Shown: in pieces, positions 23,505-30,428 of the stretch | Layout: every line of letters starts with the position of its first letter | How positions within the stretch are numbered: position 1 is the first letter of the stretch | Assembly: GCA_002372815.1 (NCBI GenBank) | Contig: DFIR01000012.1 | Location: 32,182-96,181 of the forward strand | DNA from: Lachnospiraceae bacterium UBA3692 | GTDB lineage: Bacteria; Bacillota; Clostridia; Lachnospirales; Lachnospiraceae | Direction: 5' to 3' | DNA length: 64,000 nucleotides | Notes under the pieces: model-generated | Told to the model about the DNA's origin: nothing | Databases searched by the model: none | The model's input: the letters and a program-made list of their open reading frames with translations, nothing else | Made by a program: the position numbers and the translations under genes

Positions 23505-23984
23505 ATGAGGAAGATGCGAAGGATCCTGATCGCGCTGCTCTGCGGCTGCATACTGGCCGGATGCACGGGGTGTGCAGCGGGCGGCGCCGGCAATGCCGGC
23601 GGACAGAGCGGCGGAGAGGCACCTGCAGAAGAGACGCAGGCCGAAGGAACGCAGGCGGAGGACGCGCAGACCGGAGAAGCGGCGGATGCCGTCGGCGCCG
23701 GAGAGGAGGAATCGGAAGTGGACGCACAGAACAGGGCGATGCTCGCGCAGGCGCTGGGGGTCCCGGAGGACCAGAGGAATATCCGTTTTCTCCTGGGGGC
23801 CCTCGAGACGGTGGAGGCAGGACAGATCCGGAGTGCGGAGCTGACAGAGGCGGACGGCGCGGAAGTGCTGCGCGTCGTCGGAGAGGACGGCACACAGCTC
23901 GACATCTACCTGACGGGAAGCGGCAAGGTGGAGGGTGTGAAGAATCCGGAAACAGGAGAGTGGCTGATCACTTCGGAGCGGTAA
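23505..23984 (+). CDS. Lipoprotein, candidate partner or immunity protein
   Basis: 159 residues from ATG 23505 (GGAGGGA upstream). Signal peptide with lipobox ILAGC (Cys near residue 20), then an acidic Glu/Ala/Gly linker and a small globular domain (LGVPEDQRNIRFLLGALETV, VGEDGTQLDIYLTGSGKVEG). No family recognised. It follows the metalloprotease gene after about 70 bases in the same direction. A surface lipoprotein directly after a secreted hydrolase is a typical place for immunity, but nothing in the sequence proves it. Confidence 0.7.
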   Translation: MRKMRRILIALLCGCILAGCTGCAAGGAGNAGGQSGGEAPAEETQAEGTQAEDAQTGEAADAVGAGEEESEVDAQNRAMLAQALGVPEDQRNIRFLLGALETVEAGQIRSAELTEADGAEVLRVVGEDGTQLDIYLTGSGKVEGVKNPETGEWLITSER

Positions 23985-24032
23985 ACGGCATGCCCGGTCA
24001 CAGCCGGGGCAGACGCACAGAAGCGGAGGCGG

Positions 24033-24842
24033 ATGATCACAGAGACCTATCGGATCGCAGGGATCCCTGTAACGATCACAACGAAGCACATGTACCTTCA
24101 CGACCGGTGCAGAGCGTACCTGACAGAGGACGCGCCGGCCGTGGAGGTCGTTGTCGTGCCCGGGGACATCGAATATGAGCGGGAAGCGGCCCGTAGAGAG
24201 GCGGAGGCAGAGGGGATCCCCTGCCCTTCCTACGGGGAGGAGATCTACGAGTTCACGGCGGCCTACCGGAAGATCGCGGAGGCTTATGCCGGGATGGGGC
24301 GGTTCCTGATGCACGGATCGGTGGTCGCTGTGGATGGGGAGGCCTTCCTCTTCACAGCGAAGAGCGGCACAGGGAAGAGCACGCACACCCGCCTCTGGCG
24401 CGAGCGTTTCGGAGAGCGGGCCGTCATGGTGAATGACGATAAGCCTTTGCTCCGGGTGCCGGGAGCGGACCGGCAGGAAGACCGGCAGCGGACATCCACA
24501 GCCGGCAGAATCCCGGATGGCGCGGGAGCCGTCATGGTCTGCGGGACGCCCTGGGACGGCAAGCACCATCTGAGTACCAACGTGGAGGTGCCGCTGTCGG
24601 CGATCTGCCTGCTGGAGCGGGGACAGGAGAACCGGATCCGGCGCGTCTCACTCGGCGAGGCACTGCCGCTGCTGATGCAGCAGACTTACCGCCCGCGCGG
24701 GAAAAAGGCGCTGGAACAGGTGATGGCGATGGCGATGCAGGTCTACTCGCAGGTGCCGCTGTACCGCCTGCACTGTAACATGGATCCGGAAGCGGCGGAG
24801 GTCGCCTACGAGGCGATGCGCACGAGACGGCAGGATGACTGA
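24033..24842 (+). CDS. HprK-like kinase of peptide-modification cassette type
   Basis: 269 residues, ATG 24033 with GGAGGCGG. The P-loop FTAKSGTGKSTHTRLWRE (residues about 107-124) and a downstream VNDDKPLL segment match the C-terminal catalytic half of HPr kinase/phosphorylase and PEP-carboxykinase-like kinases. The HPr-binding N-domain is absent, so it is not a canonical HprK. Homologues occur in lasso-peptide and related clusters, where one (in the paeninodin pathway) phosphorylates the peptide. It heads a tight five-gene cassette with an ABC exporter, S26-type peptidase, nucleotidyltransferase and PqqD. Substrate unknown. Confidence 0.82.
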   Translation: MITETYRIAGIPVTITTKHMYLHDRCRAYLTEDAPAVEVVVVPGDIEYEREAARREAEAEGIPCPSYGEEIYEFTAAYRKIAEAYAGMGRFLMHGSVVAVDGEAFLFTAKSGTGKSTHTRLWRERFGERAVMVNDDKPLLRVPGADRQEDRQRTSTAGRIPDGAGAVMVCGTPWDGKHHLSTNVEVPLSAICLLERGQENRIRRVSLGEALPLLMQQTYRPRGKKALEQVMAMAMQVYSQVPLYRLHCNMDPEAAEVAYEAMRTRRQDD

Positions 24843-24868
24843 GAGAAAAGGATGACCGAGAGAACAGG

Positions 24869-26650
24869 ATGACTGACAGAAAAGGGAAAAAGCAAAGCGA
24901 CAGGCAGGTGATCCGCTGGATCCTGCAGGTGACGGCCAGGGAGGCGCTCGGGGCGGCTCTGGTCGTGATCGTCGTGGAGCTGCTGCTGGGCGTCAGCGGG
25001 GTGTGGAACGCGCTGTTTCTCCGGGGCATCGTGGACACTGCCGTTGCAGGGGACCGGGAGGGGTTTCCGATCGCAGCGGCGAAGCTGGCGGTACTCGTCC
25101 TGCTGCAGATCGCCGGGCGGGCGGTCTGCCGGTACCTGAAGGAGCTGTGCCGGTCGACCTGCGAGAACGGCTTGAAAGCCCGGGAATACAAGTGGCTGAT
25201 GGAGAAGGACTACGGCGCCGTGACCGCCACGCACACCGGGGAGTGGATGAACCGGCTGACGTCGGACACGGTCGTCGTGGCGGACGGGGTGGCGGAGATC
25301 CTGCCGGGGATCGCTTTCACCGGTGCGCGGCTGATCGGTGCCTCTGTGACGCTGATCCTGCTGATCCCGCAGGTGCTGGTCCTGGTGCTCGTCGGGGGAA
25401 TCATCGTATTCTTCCTGTCGGGCCATTTCCGGGGTCTCCTGAAGGAGATGCACAAGCGGATCCAGGAGGCGGACGGGAGCCTGCGCGTTGCGATGCAGGA
25501 GCAGCTGGAGAGTATGCTGGTGATCCGGGCTTTCTCGCGGGAGCAGGCGGTGCAGGAGCAGGTCGGCGCGAAGATGGCGCGGCACAAAGAGGCGCGGATG
25601 CGGAGGAACGGCCTGTCCAACCTCTTCAATATCGGCTACGGGCTGCTGATGCACGGCGTGTACGTGGCCGGCGGCATCTACTGCGGCTACAGCATCCTGG
25701 TCGGCAGGATGACGTACGGGACTTTTACCGCGGTGCTGCAGCTGATCACGCAGGTGCAGAGCCCGTTCGCGAATATTTCGGGGTACCTGCCCCGCTTCTA
25801 CGCGATGCTGGCGAGCGCCGAGCGCCTGCAGGAGGCGGAAGGATTTGCGGACGCCTATATGGCCGGGGCAGCGGAGGCGGCCACTGAGACGGCTGCTGCG
25901 GCGACGGCCGGGGCAGCCGGCTGGGACGCGCCGGTCGAGGCGGCCGGCGGGGATGCGCCGGAGAACGGGCAGACGGCAGCGCGGCGGGACTTCGGGGTGA
26001 TCGGGCTGTCGGACATCTCTTTCTCCTATCGGGAGAGAGGAGGGGAAGGTGCCGGGACACCGGTGCTGGAGCACTTCTCCTGTGAGATCCGCCGCGGGGA
26101 GTACATCGCGCTGATCGGACCCTCCGGCTGCGGAAAAAGCACCGTCCTCAAGCTTCTCATGTGCCTGTACACGCCGGAGAGCGGGACGAGGACGATCGAC
26201 GGGGCGCCGCTGGAGGCGCACTGCCGGGGGCTTTTCGCCTATGTGCCGCAGGGGAACCAGCTGATGAGCGGGACGATCCGGGAAGTCCTCACGTTCGGGG
26301 ACGCCGGGCAGATGCGCGAGGACGCGCGTCTCTGGGAGGCCCTCAGGATCGCCTGCGCGGAGGACTTCGTGCGGGCGGAACTGCCGGACGGACTGGACAC
26401 GGTCCTGGGTGAGCGCGGCGCCGGGCTGTCGGAGGGGCAGATGCAGCGGATCGCGATCGCGAGGGCTGTTTACTCCGGATATCCGGTCCTGCTGCTGGAC
26501 GAGGCGACCAGCGCCCTCGACGGTCCCACGGAGAAGAAGGTCCTCGAAAACCTGCGGGCCATGACCGACCGTACCGTCCTGATCGTCACGCACAGGCCGA
26601 TGGCGCTGCAGATGACCGACCGGGTGCTGGATCTGGGGGGACAGGCATGA
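24869..26650 (+). CDS. ABC transporter, fused membrane and ATPase domains
   Basis: 593 residues, exporter-type half transporter. The membrane domain (1-330) includes AALVVIVVELLLGVSGVWNA and QVLVLVLVGGIIVFFLSGHF. An Ala/Gly-rich insert separates it from the nucleotide-binding domain: Walker A GPSGCGKST, Q-loop YVPQGNQLM, signature LSEGQMQRIA, Walker B VLLLDEATSA, H-loop VTHRP. All catalytic elements are present, so it should work as a homodimer. There is no N-terminal C39 peptidase domain. Start at 24869; the region before it repeats GGATGAC-type units. It overlaps the next gene by ATGA. Likely exports the product of the cassette. Confidence 0.93.
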   Translation: MTDRKGKKQSDRQVIRWILQVTAREALGAALVVIVVELLLGVSGVWNALFLRGIVDTAVAGDREGFPIAAAKLAVLVLLQIAGRAVCRYLKELCRSTCENGLKAREYKWLMEKDYGAVTATHTGEWMNRLTSDTVVVADGVAEILPGIAFTGARLIGASVTLILLIPQVLVLVLVGGIIVFFLSGHFRGLLKEMHKRIQEADGSLRVAMQEQLESMLVIRAFSREQAVQEQVGAKMARHKEARMRRNGLSNLFNIGYGLLMHGVYVAGGIYCGYSILVGRMTYGTFTAVLQLITQVQSPFANISGYLPRFYAMLASAERLQEAEGFADAYMAGAAEAATETAAAATAGAAGWDAPVEAAGGDAPENGQTAARRDFGVIGLSDISFSYRERGGEGAGTPVLEHFSCEIRRGEYIALIGPSGCGKSTVLKLLMCLYTPESGTRTIDGAPLEAHCRGLFAYVPQGNQLMSGTIREVLTFGDAGQMREDARLWEALRIACAEDFVRAELPDGLDTVLGERGAGLSEGQMQRIAIARAVYSGYPVLLLDEATSALDGPTEKKVLENLRAMTDRTVLIVTHRPMALQMTDRVLDLGGQA

Positions 26651-27102
26651 GTATAGAAAATATCGTCCCGATCGAGAAGATCCTTGCGGAGCAGGGCATC
26701 TTCATGGGGCAGTTCAAGGGCGTCAGCATGCGGCCGCTGCTGCAGCAGGGTCGGGATACGGTGGTGATCGAGCCGCTGTCCGCAGCTTCGCCTGTGCAGG
26801 AAGGGGATATTGTCCTCTACAAGAGCGACGCGGGCAGGTACGTGCTGCACCGGGTGATCCGGCACACGCCGGGGAAGTCGCCGGAATATACTTTTCTGGG
26901 TGACAACTGTGTGACGCTCGAACATGTGCGGGCGGACCAGCTGCTGGGCAGGCTGACGGCTTTCTACCGGGACGGCCGCAAGTACACCGGGGACGAGCTG
27001 CGTTTCCGGTTCTACGAGCTGCTGTGGTGCAGGCCGTGGCAGGCGAGAGTGATGGCGCTGAAAGTGCGGAACAGGATCAGGAAGGTGCTCCGACATGGAT
27101 AA
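26647..27102 (+). CDS. S24/S26-type serine peptidase, SipW-like, without membrane anchor
   Basis: 151 residues, ATGA overlap with the ABC gene. GVSMRPLL carries the S26 nucleophile (S27 followed by Met). GRYVLHRVI places a histidine (H68) where bacterial signal peptidases have lysine, as in the archaeal/SipW type. FLGDNCVTLEHVR matches the GDN-type motif. No transmembrane segment is seen, unlike true signal peptidases. Such stand-alone domains accompany PqqD and nucleotidyltransferase genes in Clostridia; a role in leader removal is an inference. Confidence 0.82.
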   Translation: MSIENIVPIEKILAEQGIFMGQFKGVSMRPLLQQGRDTVVIEPLSAASPVQEGDIVLYKSDAGRYVLHRVIRHTPGKSPEYTFLGDNCVTLEHVRADQLLGRLTAFYRDGRKYTGDELRFRFYELLWCRPWQARVMALKVRNRIRKVLRHG

Positions 27103-28576
27103 GAACACGGATCAGGGGAAGGAAAGGAACACGGCCCGGAACGCGGAAACGGACAGGGATCTGCAGCCGGAACAGGCTGCGGCTGCCGCGGACACCGCGC
27201 TTCGCCCGCTGCTGCATCTGCTGTACTGCGCGCTGCACGGGACGGTGCCTTCGCGGGAGATCCTCGACAGCTGCAGAGAGGAGGAGATCTTCCGCCTGGC
27301 ACAGAAAAACGGCGTCGCCGCACTCGCGGGGACGGCGATGATGCGGCTGCAGAAGAGTGGGGCAGGTTCCGCCGGCGGATCGGAGAACAGCGGAGACAGC
27401 GACGGAAGTGCCGGCGGGACGGGCTCGCAGGAGATCTCTGTGAAATGGCTGCAGGCCGTGCAGAAGGCGCTGCGGCGGTCCGCGATGTTCGGCGCGGAGC
27501 GGGAGAGGCTGCTGGCGATGTTCGAGGAGCGGGGGATCTGGTACATGCCGCTCAAGGGTGTCCTGCTGCAGGATCTGTACCCTCTGCCCGGCGCACGGGA
27601 GATGTCGGACAACGACATCCTGTTTGACGGTTCCCGGCGGGAAGAGGTGCGCGCACTCATGCGGGCGGAAGGCTACACCCTGAAGGTGGAGAACGCCGGC
27701 GGCGTGGATGCCTGGTACAAGGAGCCGCTCTACAATTTTGAACTGCATGTGCAGCCGCTGGACAGGGCCTGCCTGGGAGACCATCCCGACTACTACGATG
27801 ACCTCGGGGACCGGGTCGTGCCGGCGGACGAGACCTCCGGGAAAAAGTGGGAGCGTCGCTTCCGGCAGGAAGACTTCTATATCCACTTCATCCTGCACAG
27901 CTTCAAGCATTTCAGCGCCTCCGGGACCGGCCTGCGGATGCTCACGGACGAGTACCTGCTCGTGACGAGGGGCATAGACAGGTCCTTCCGCTGGGCGTAT
28001 GTGGAGGAGGAACTCGCGAAGCTCGACGCTGCCGATTACGAGCGGGATTTCCGGGCGCTGGCGCTGAAACTCTTTTCGGAGGAAAGCCTCGGGGAGGCTG
28101 CGGAGGCGGCCGGAAGGGACCCGGCGGAGGCATCTGGCGGGGGCCCGGCAGGGAATGCGGGCTCTGCGCATGTCGATCCCGAGGGGTTTGATGAGCAGGA
28201 GCAGGCGCTGCTCGAAGAATTTTCTGCGCAGGGGATCTACGGAAACCAGAAGAACCGGATCCTGCACAGATATCAGAAGATGTCGGAAGGACAGCCGGGC
28301 GGACGCTTCCTGCGCTTCCGATACTATCTGGGGAGGATCTTTCCGCCTCTGGATTATATGAAGAGAGCGTTTCCGATCCTTGAGAAGCATGTGTGGCTGC
28401 TGCCCGCGATGTGGGTCTGGCGCTGCATCCGGACGGTGCTCTTCTACCGGAAGCGCATCGCCGGGGAGATGCGGATGGCGAAGGAGCTGGAGCAGGATAT
28501 AAAGGAGCAGACAGGACAGGAAGAGCAGGAAATGCGGGAAGCCCGCGGGCAGGGGCGGAAAGGAGACCAGGCATGA
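27095..28576 (+). CDS. Nucleotidyltransferase-fold protein (NTP_transf_5 type)
   Basis: 493 residues, start 27095 inside the end of the peptidase gene. The family signature is clear: WYMPLKGVLLQDLYP followed by REMSDNDILFDGS, giving the acidic pair DND of the nucleotidyltransferase fold, and LYNFELHVQPLD. A low-complexity Gly/Ser insert lies near residue 90 and another Ala/Gly-rich insert near 340. In lasso-type clusters related proteins add nucleotides or sit beside kinases. Here it lies between the S26-type peptidase and PqqD in one transcript. The substrate cannot be named. Confidence 0.82.
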   Translation: MDKNTDQGKERNTARNAETDRDLQPEQAAAAADTALRPLLHLLYCALHGTVPSREILDSCREEEIFRLAQKNGVAALAGTAMMRLQKSGAGSAGGSENSGDSDGSAGGTGSQEISVKWLQAVQKALRRSAMFGAERERLLAMFEERGIWYMPLKGVLLQDLYPLPGAREMSDNDILFDGSRREEVRALMRAEGYTLKVENAGGVDAWYKEPLYNFELHVQPLDRACLGDHPDYYDDLGDRVVPADETSGKKWERRFRQEDFYIHFILHSFKHFSASGTGLRMLTDEYLLVTRGIDRSFRWAYVEEELAKLDAADYERDFRALALKLFSEESLGEAAEAAGRDPAEASGGGPAGNAGSAHVDPEGFDEQEQALLEEFSAQGIYGNQKNRILHRYQKMSEGQPGGRFLRFRYYLGRIFPPLDYMKRAFPILEKHVWLLPAMWVWRCIRTVLFYRKRIAGEMRMAKELEQDIKEQTGQEEQEMREARGQGRKGDQA

Positions 28577-28833
28577 GACTCAGTGACCAGTTTGTGATCC
28601 ATGACACCGGGGCGGAGCAGATCATGGTGCCCGTGGGCAGCGCCACGTTCAGCGGCATGGTGCGCAGCAACAGGACCGCCGCGTTCATCGTGGACTGCCT
28701 GCGGGAGGATACGACCGAAGCAGCGATCATCCGGAAGCTGCTCGAGAAGTATGATGTGTCGGAAGAACGGGCCGGCGCGGATGTGCGCGCGATCGTTGAG
28801 AAGCTTCGGGGGATCGGGGCAATCGTGGAGTAG
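28573..28833 (+). CDS. PqqD-family peptide-binding protein
   Basis: 86 residues, ATGA overlap with the preceding gene. The sequence (MRLSDQFVIHDTGAEQIMVP, FSGMVRSNRTAAFIVDCLRE, YDVSEERAGADVRAIVEKLR) has the winged three-strand/three-helix PqqD pattern used as RiPP recognition element. It would bind a leader peptide and present it to the cassette enzymes. It is the last gene before the second AAAGCGA array, and no precursor peptide is visible next to it. Confidence 0.87.
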   Translation: MRLSDQFVIHDTGAEQIMVPVGSATFSGMVRSNRTAAFIVDCLREDTTEAAIIRKLLEKYDVSEERAGADVRAIVEKLRGIGAIVE

Positions 28834-28844
28834 AGAAGAGAAGG

Positions 28845-29084
28845 GGGATTTTTCGCTTTCAAATGCGGGTGTGGCTGGTCAAAGCGAACGCGTGTTGGCT
28901 TTTCGCTTTTATAGTCATGCTGAAGTTTTCAAAGCGAGGTTTAGAAGAGCCTTTTCGCTTTCAGATGAAAAACTCTTGTATAAAGCGAGGGTTAGTGATT
29001 TATAACTCGCTTTATACAGTCATTTCACAAACTAAAGCGAGAATCTTCCTTGAGATTCTCGCTTTGACCCTGAATTCTTTATTT
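28845..29084. repeat. AAAGCGA hairpin repeat array 2, irregular part
   Basis: Alternating TTTTCGCTTT and AAAGCGA motifs. One long perfect hairpin AAAGCGAGAATCT-TCCTTG-AGATTCTCGCTTT lies at about 29034-29065. Same family as 20645-20960. Confidence 0.85.
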
Positions 29085-29225
29085 GAAAGCGAAAGTGTAC
29101 CTTCGGGCACTCGCTTTGACCTGACCATTTTCTGTTTGAAAGCGAAAGTGTCCCTCCGGGGACTCGCTTTGATCTGGCGTATTCTGTTTGAAAGCGAAAG
29201 TGCCCCTTCGGACGCTCACTTTGCC
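29085..29225. repeat. 52-53 bp tandem hairpin repeat, three units
   Basis: Units start GAAAGCGAAAGTG at 29085, 29138 and 29190. Each folds as AAAGCGAAAGTG + CCCTTCGGG-type tip + CACTCGCTTT and is joined by a TTCTGTTT-like spacer. The third unit has decayed (ACGCTCACTTTG). Confidence 0.9.
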
Positions 29226-29233
29226 CTGAAATT

Positions 29234-30112
29234 CTACCGGTTCCACTCGCAGATATAAGTATAGAGGTCCCGGTAGGGCTTGCCGTCGGGGGTGTAGACT
29301 CTCTTGCCGAAGGCGCCGTCGTTCCAGCAGCCGTCGTGGAGGTTGGTGTCGAGCTGGCCGTAGTTTTCGAGAGGGTCGTCGTTGTTCGGTTCGGCGACGT
29401 TGCGGCTGTTGCGGCCCCAGTCGCGGAAGTCGGAGGTGTCCCCGGAGAGATAGATCCAGATGCCTTCCTGGAGGCTGTCGGTCAGGCCGAAGAAGGCCTC
29501 CTCATAGCCGAGACCGGTCATGTACTGATACAGAAATTCGTTCTCGCCGGCATCGTTGATGACGGCGAGGTAGCCACCGCGGTCCCGGCAGAGCTGTGCG
29601 GCGTCCTCCCAGCTGGTTCGGACGTCGTTGTAGATGTAGTAGTGGTGCCCGCCGTAGGAGACGGCGCCTTCCGGAATCAGGAGCTGCGGTTCTGATGCTG
29701 CTGCAGCGGTGCCGATGACTTCACGGGCATACTGCCCGGATGAGGAAGCAAGATCGGGCGGAAAGCGCAGGAAGGCAGGGGAAGCTGAAGAGGCGGAAGA
29801 AGCTGAAGAAGCAGGCGCGGCAGAGGATGCCGTGCCTGTACTGTTTCCCGGGCCGGCCTGCGAAGTGCCGCGAAGGAAAGCCATGCCAAGATAGAGGATG
29901 CAGGCGAAGATCACCAGGAGCAGCACGAAAGACAGGCCTGCCCTGGTCCGGGAGACGGAGGAATCCCGGCCGGATCCGGCCGAAGGACCGGAAGGTACGG
30001 AAGATCCCGAAGATCCCGATGAACTGCCTGCCGCCGGGCCCGGCTGTACGTTCTGGTCGTACTGCCGGGTCGTTTTTTCTGTGTTTGTATACTGGTCGGA
30101 AGATGCAGACAT
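29234..30112 (-). CDS. Membrane protein with C-type-lectin-fold domain
   Basis: 292 residues from ATG 30112 (AAAGGA 8 nt upstream). A Ser/Gly-rich N-terminus precedes one TM (AGLSFVLLLVIFACILYLGM, about 63-82) and an Ala/Ser-rich stalk. The C-terminal about 130 residues form a C-type-lectin fold: HHYYIYNDVRTSWEDAAQLC, RGGYLAVINDAGENEFLYQY, EEAFFGLTDSLQEGIWIYLS, then NDGAFG and TYICEWNR. The same fold occurs twice in each of the proteins at 38354-39676 and 50916-52031. It is transcribed from a LytTR-type promoter, away from the main locus. Possible extracellular ligand sensor or adhesin. Confidence 0.87.
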   Translation of the reverse strand: MSASSDQYTNTEKTTRQYDQNVQPGPAAGSSSGSSGSSVPSGPSAGSGRDSSVSRTRAGLSFVLLLVIFACILYLGMAFLRGTSQAGPGNSTGTASSAAPASSASSASSASPAFLRFPPDLASSSGQYAREVIGTAAAASEPQLLIPEGAVSYGGHHYYIYNDVRTSWEDAAQLCRDRGGYLAVINDAGENEFLYQYMTGLGYEEAFFGLTDSLQEGIWIYLSGDTSDFRDWGRNSRNVAEPNNDDPLENYGQLDTNLHDGCWNDGAFGKRVYTPDGKPYRDLYTYICEWNR

Positions 30113-30185
30113 AAAGATCATCCTTTCGCATTGAGGCGGGATTCTGCTGTAGAACTGCCTGATGTGGATCGGTTCGTCTGATAAG

Positions 30186-30252
30186 AATATAGAAATTCAT
30201 CGTGCAGAAATGCCGGAGATCTGACGAATGGTATCCAAACAGGACGAACGGT
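30186..30252 (-). promoter_or_regulatory. LytTR-type promoter of the lectin-domain gene
   Basis: On the minus strand ACCGTTCGT (30252-30244), 11-bp gap, ACCATTCGT (30232-30224), 32 bp, TATATT (30191-30186). Same geometry as the sites at 21792-21857 and 46495-46561. Confidence 0.8.
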
Positions 30253-30428
30253 ACTTGTACCGCCCTCCTTTTCACTTTACTCTTGAGAGTAGAAAAAAGT
30301 CAACGGAGACGCAGGCCGTCCCTTGTTGCCGGACCGATCCGGGGGTAATATATAAATTAGCGTATTTTAATCTTTAGAAATCAGTGAAGACTGAGGCGTC
30401 AGGGGGACACAGAAAGGACAGGGAGATC
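30253..30428 (+). promoter_or_regulatory. Upstream region of the degenerate-kinase gene
   Basis: Contains a short inverted repeat TACTCT-TG-AGAGTA with an A-rich end near 30281-30298, and a possible promoter TTGCCG, 17 bp, TATATA in the run GGGGGTAATATATAAATTAG before 30360. Assigned with low certainty; the divergent lectin gene starts on the other side. Confidence 0.4.

Larger units (their letters stand above)
28834..29233. other. Intergenic repeat array between convergent genes
   Basis: About 400 bases with no gene. Almost all is AAAGCGA-type hairpin repeat; see the two repeat entries. No short peptide gene with a ribosome site was found here, which matters because a RiPP precursor would be expected nearby. 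Confidence 0.75.

Noticed and set aside
24033..28833. Complete lasso-peptide cluster
   Set aside because: Only accessory-type genes are present; the cyclase, B2 protease and precursor were not found.
20645..29225. AAAGCGA arrays as CRISPR
   Set aside because: Motifs alternate in orientation, spacings vary, there are no unique spacers of constant length and no cas genes.
28834..29233. RiPP precursor hidden behind PqqD
   Set aside because: The stretch is repeat hairpins; no ATG with a ribosome site and a leader-core-like peptide was seen on either strand.
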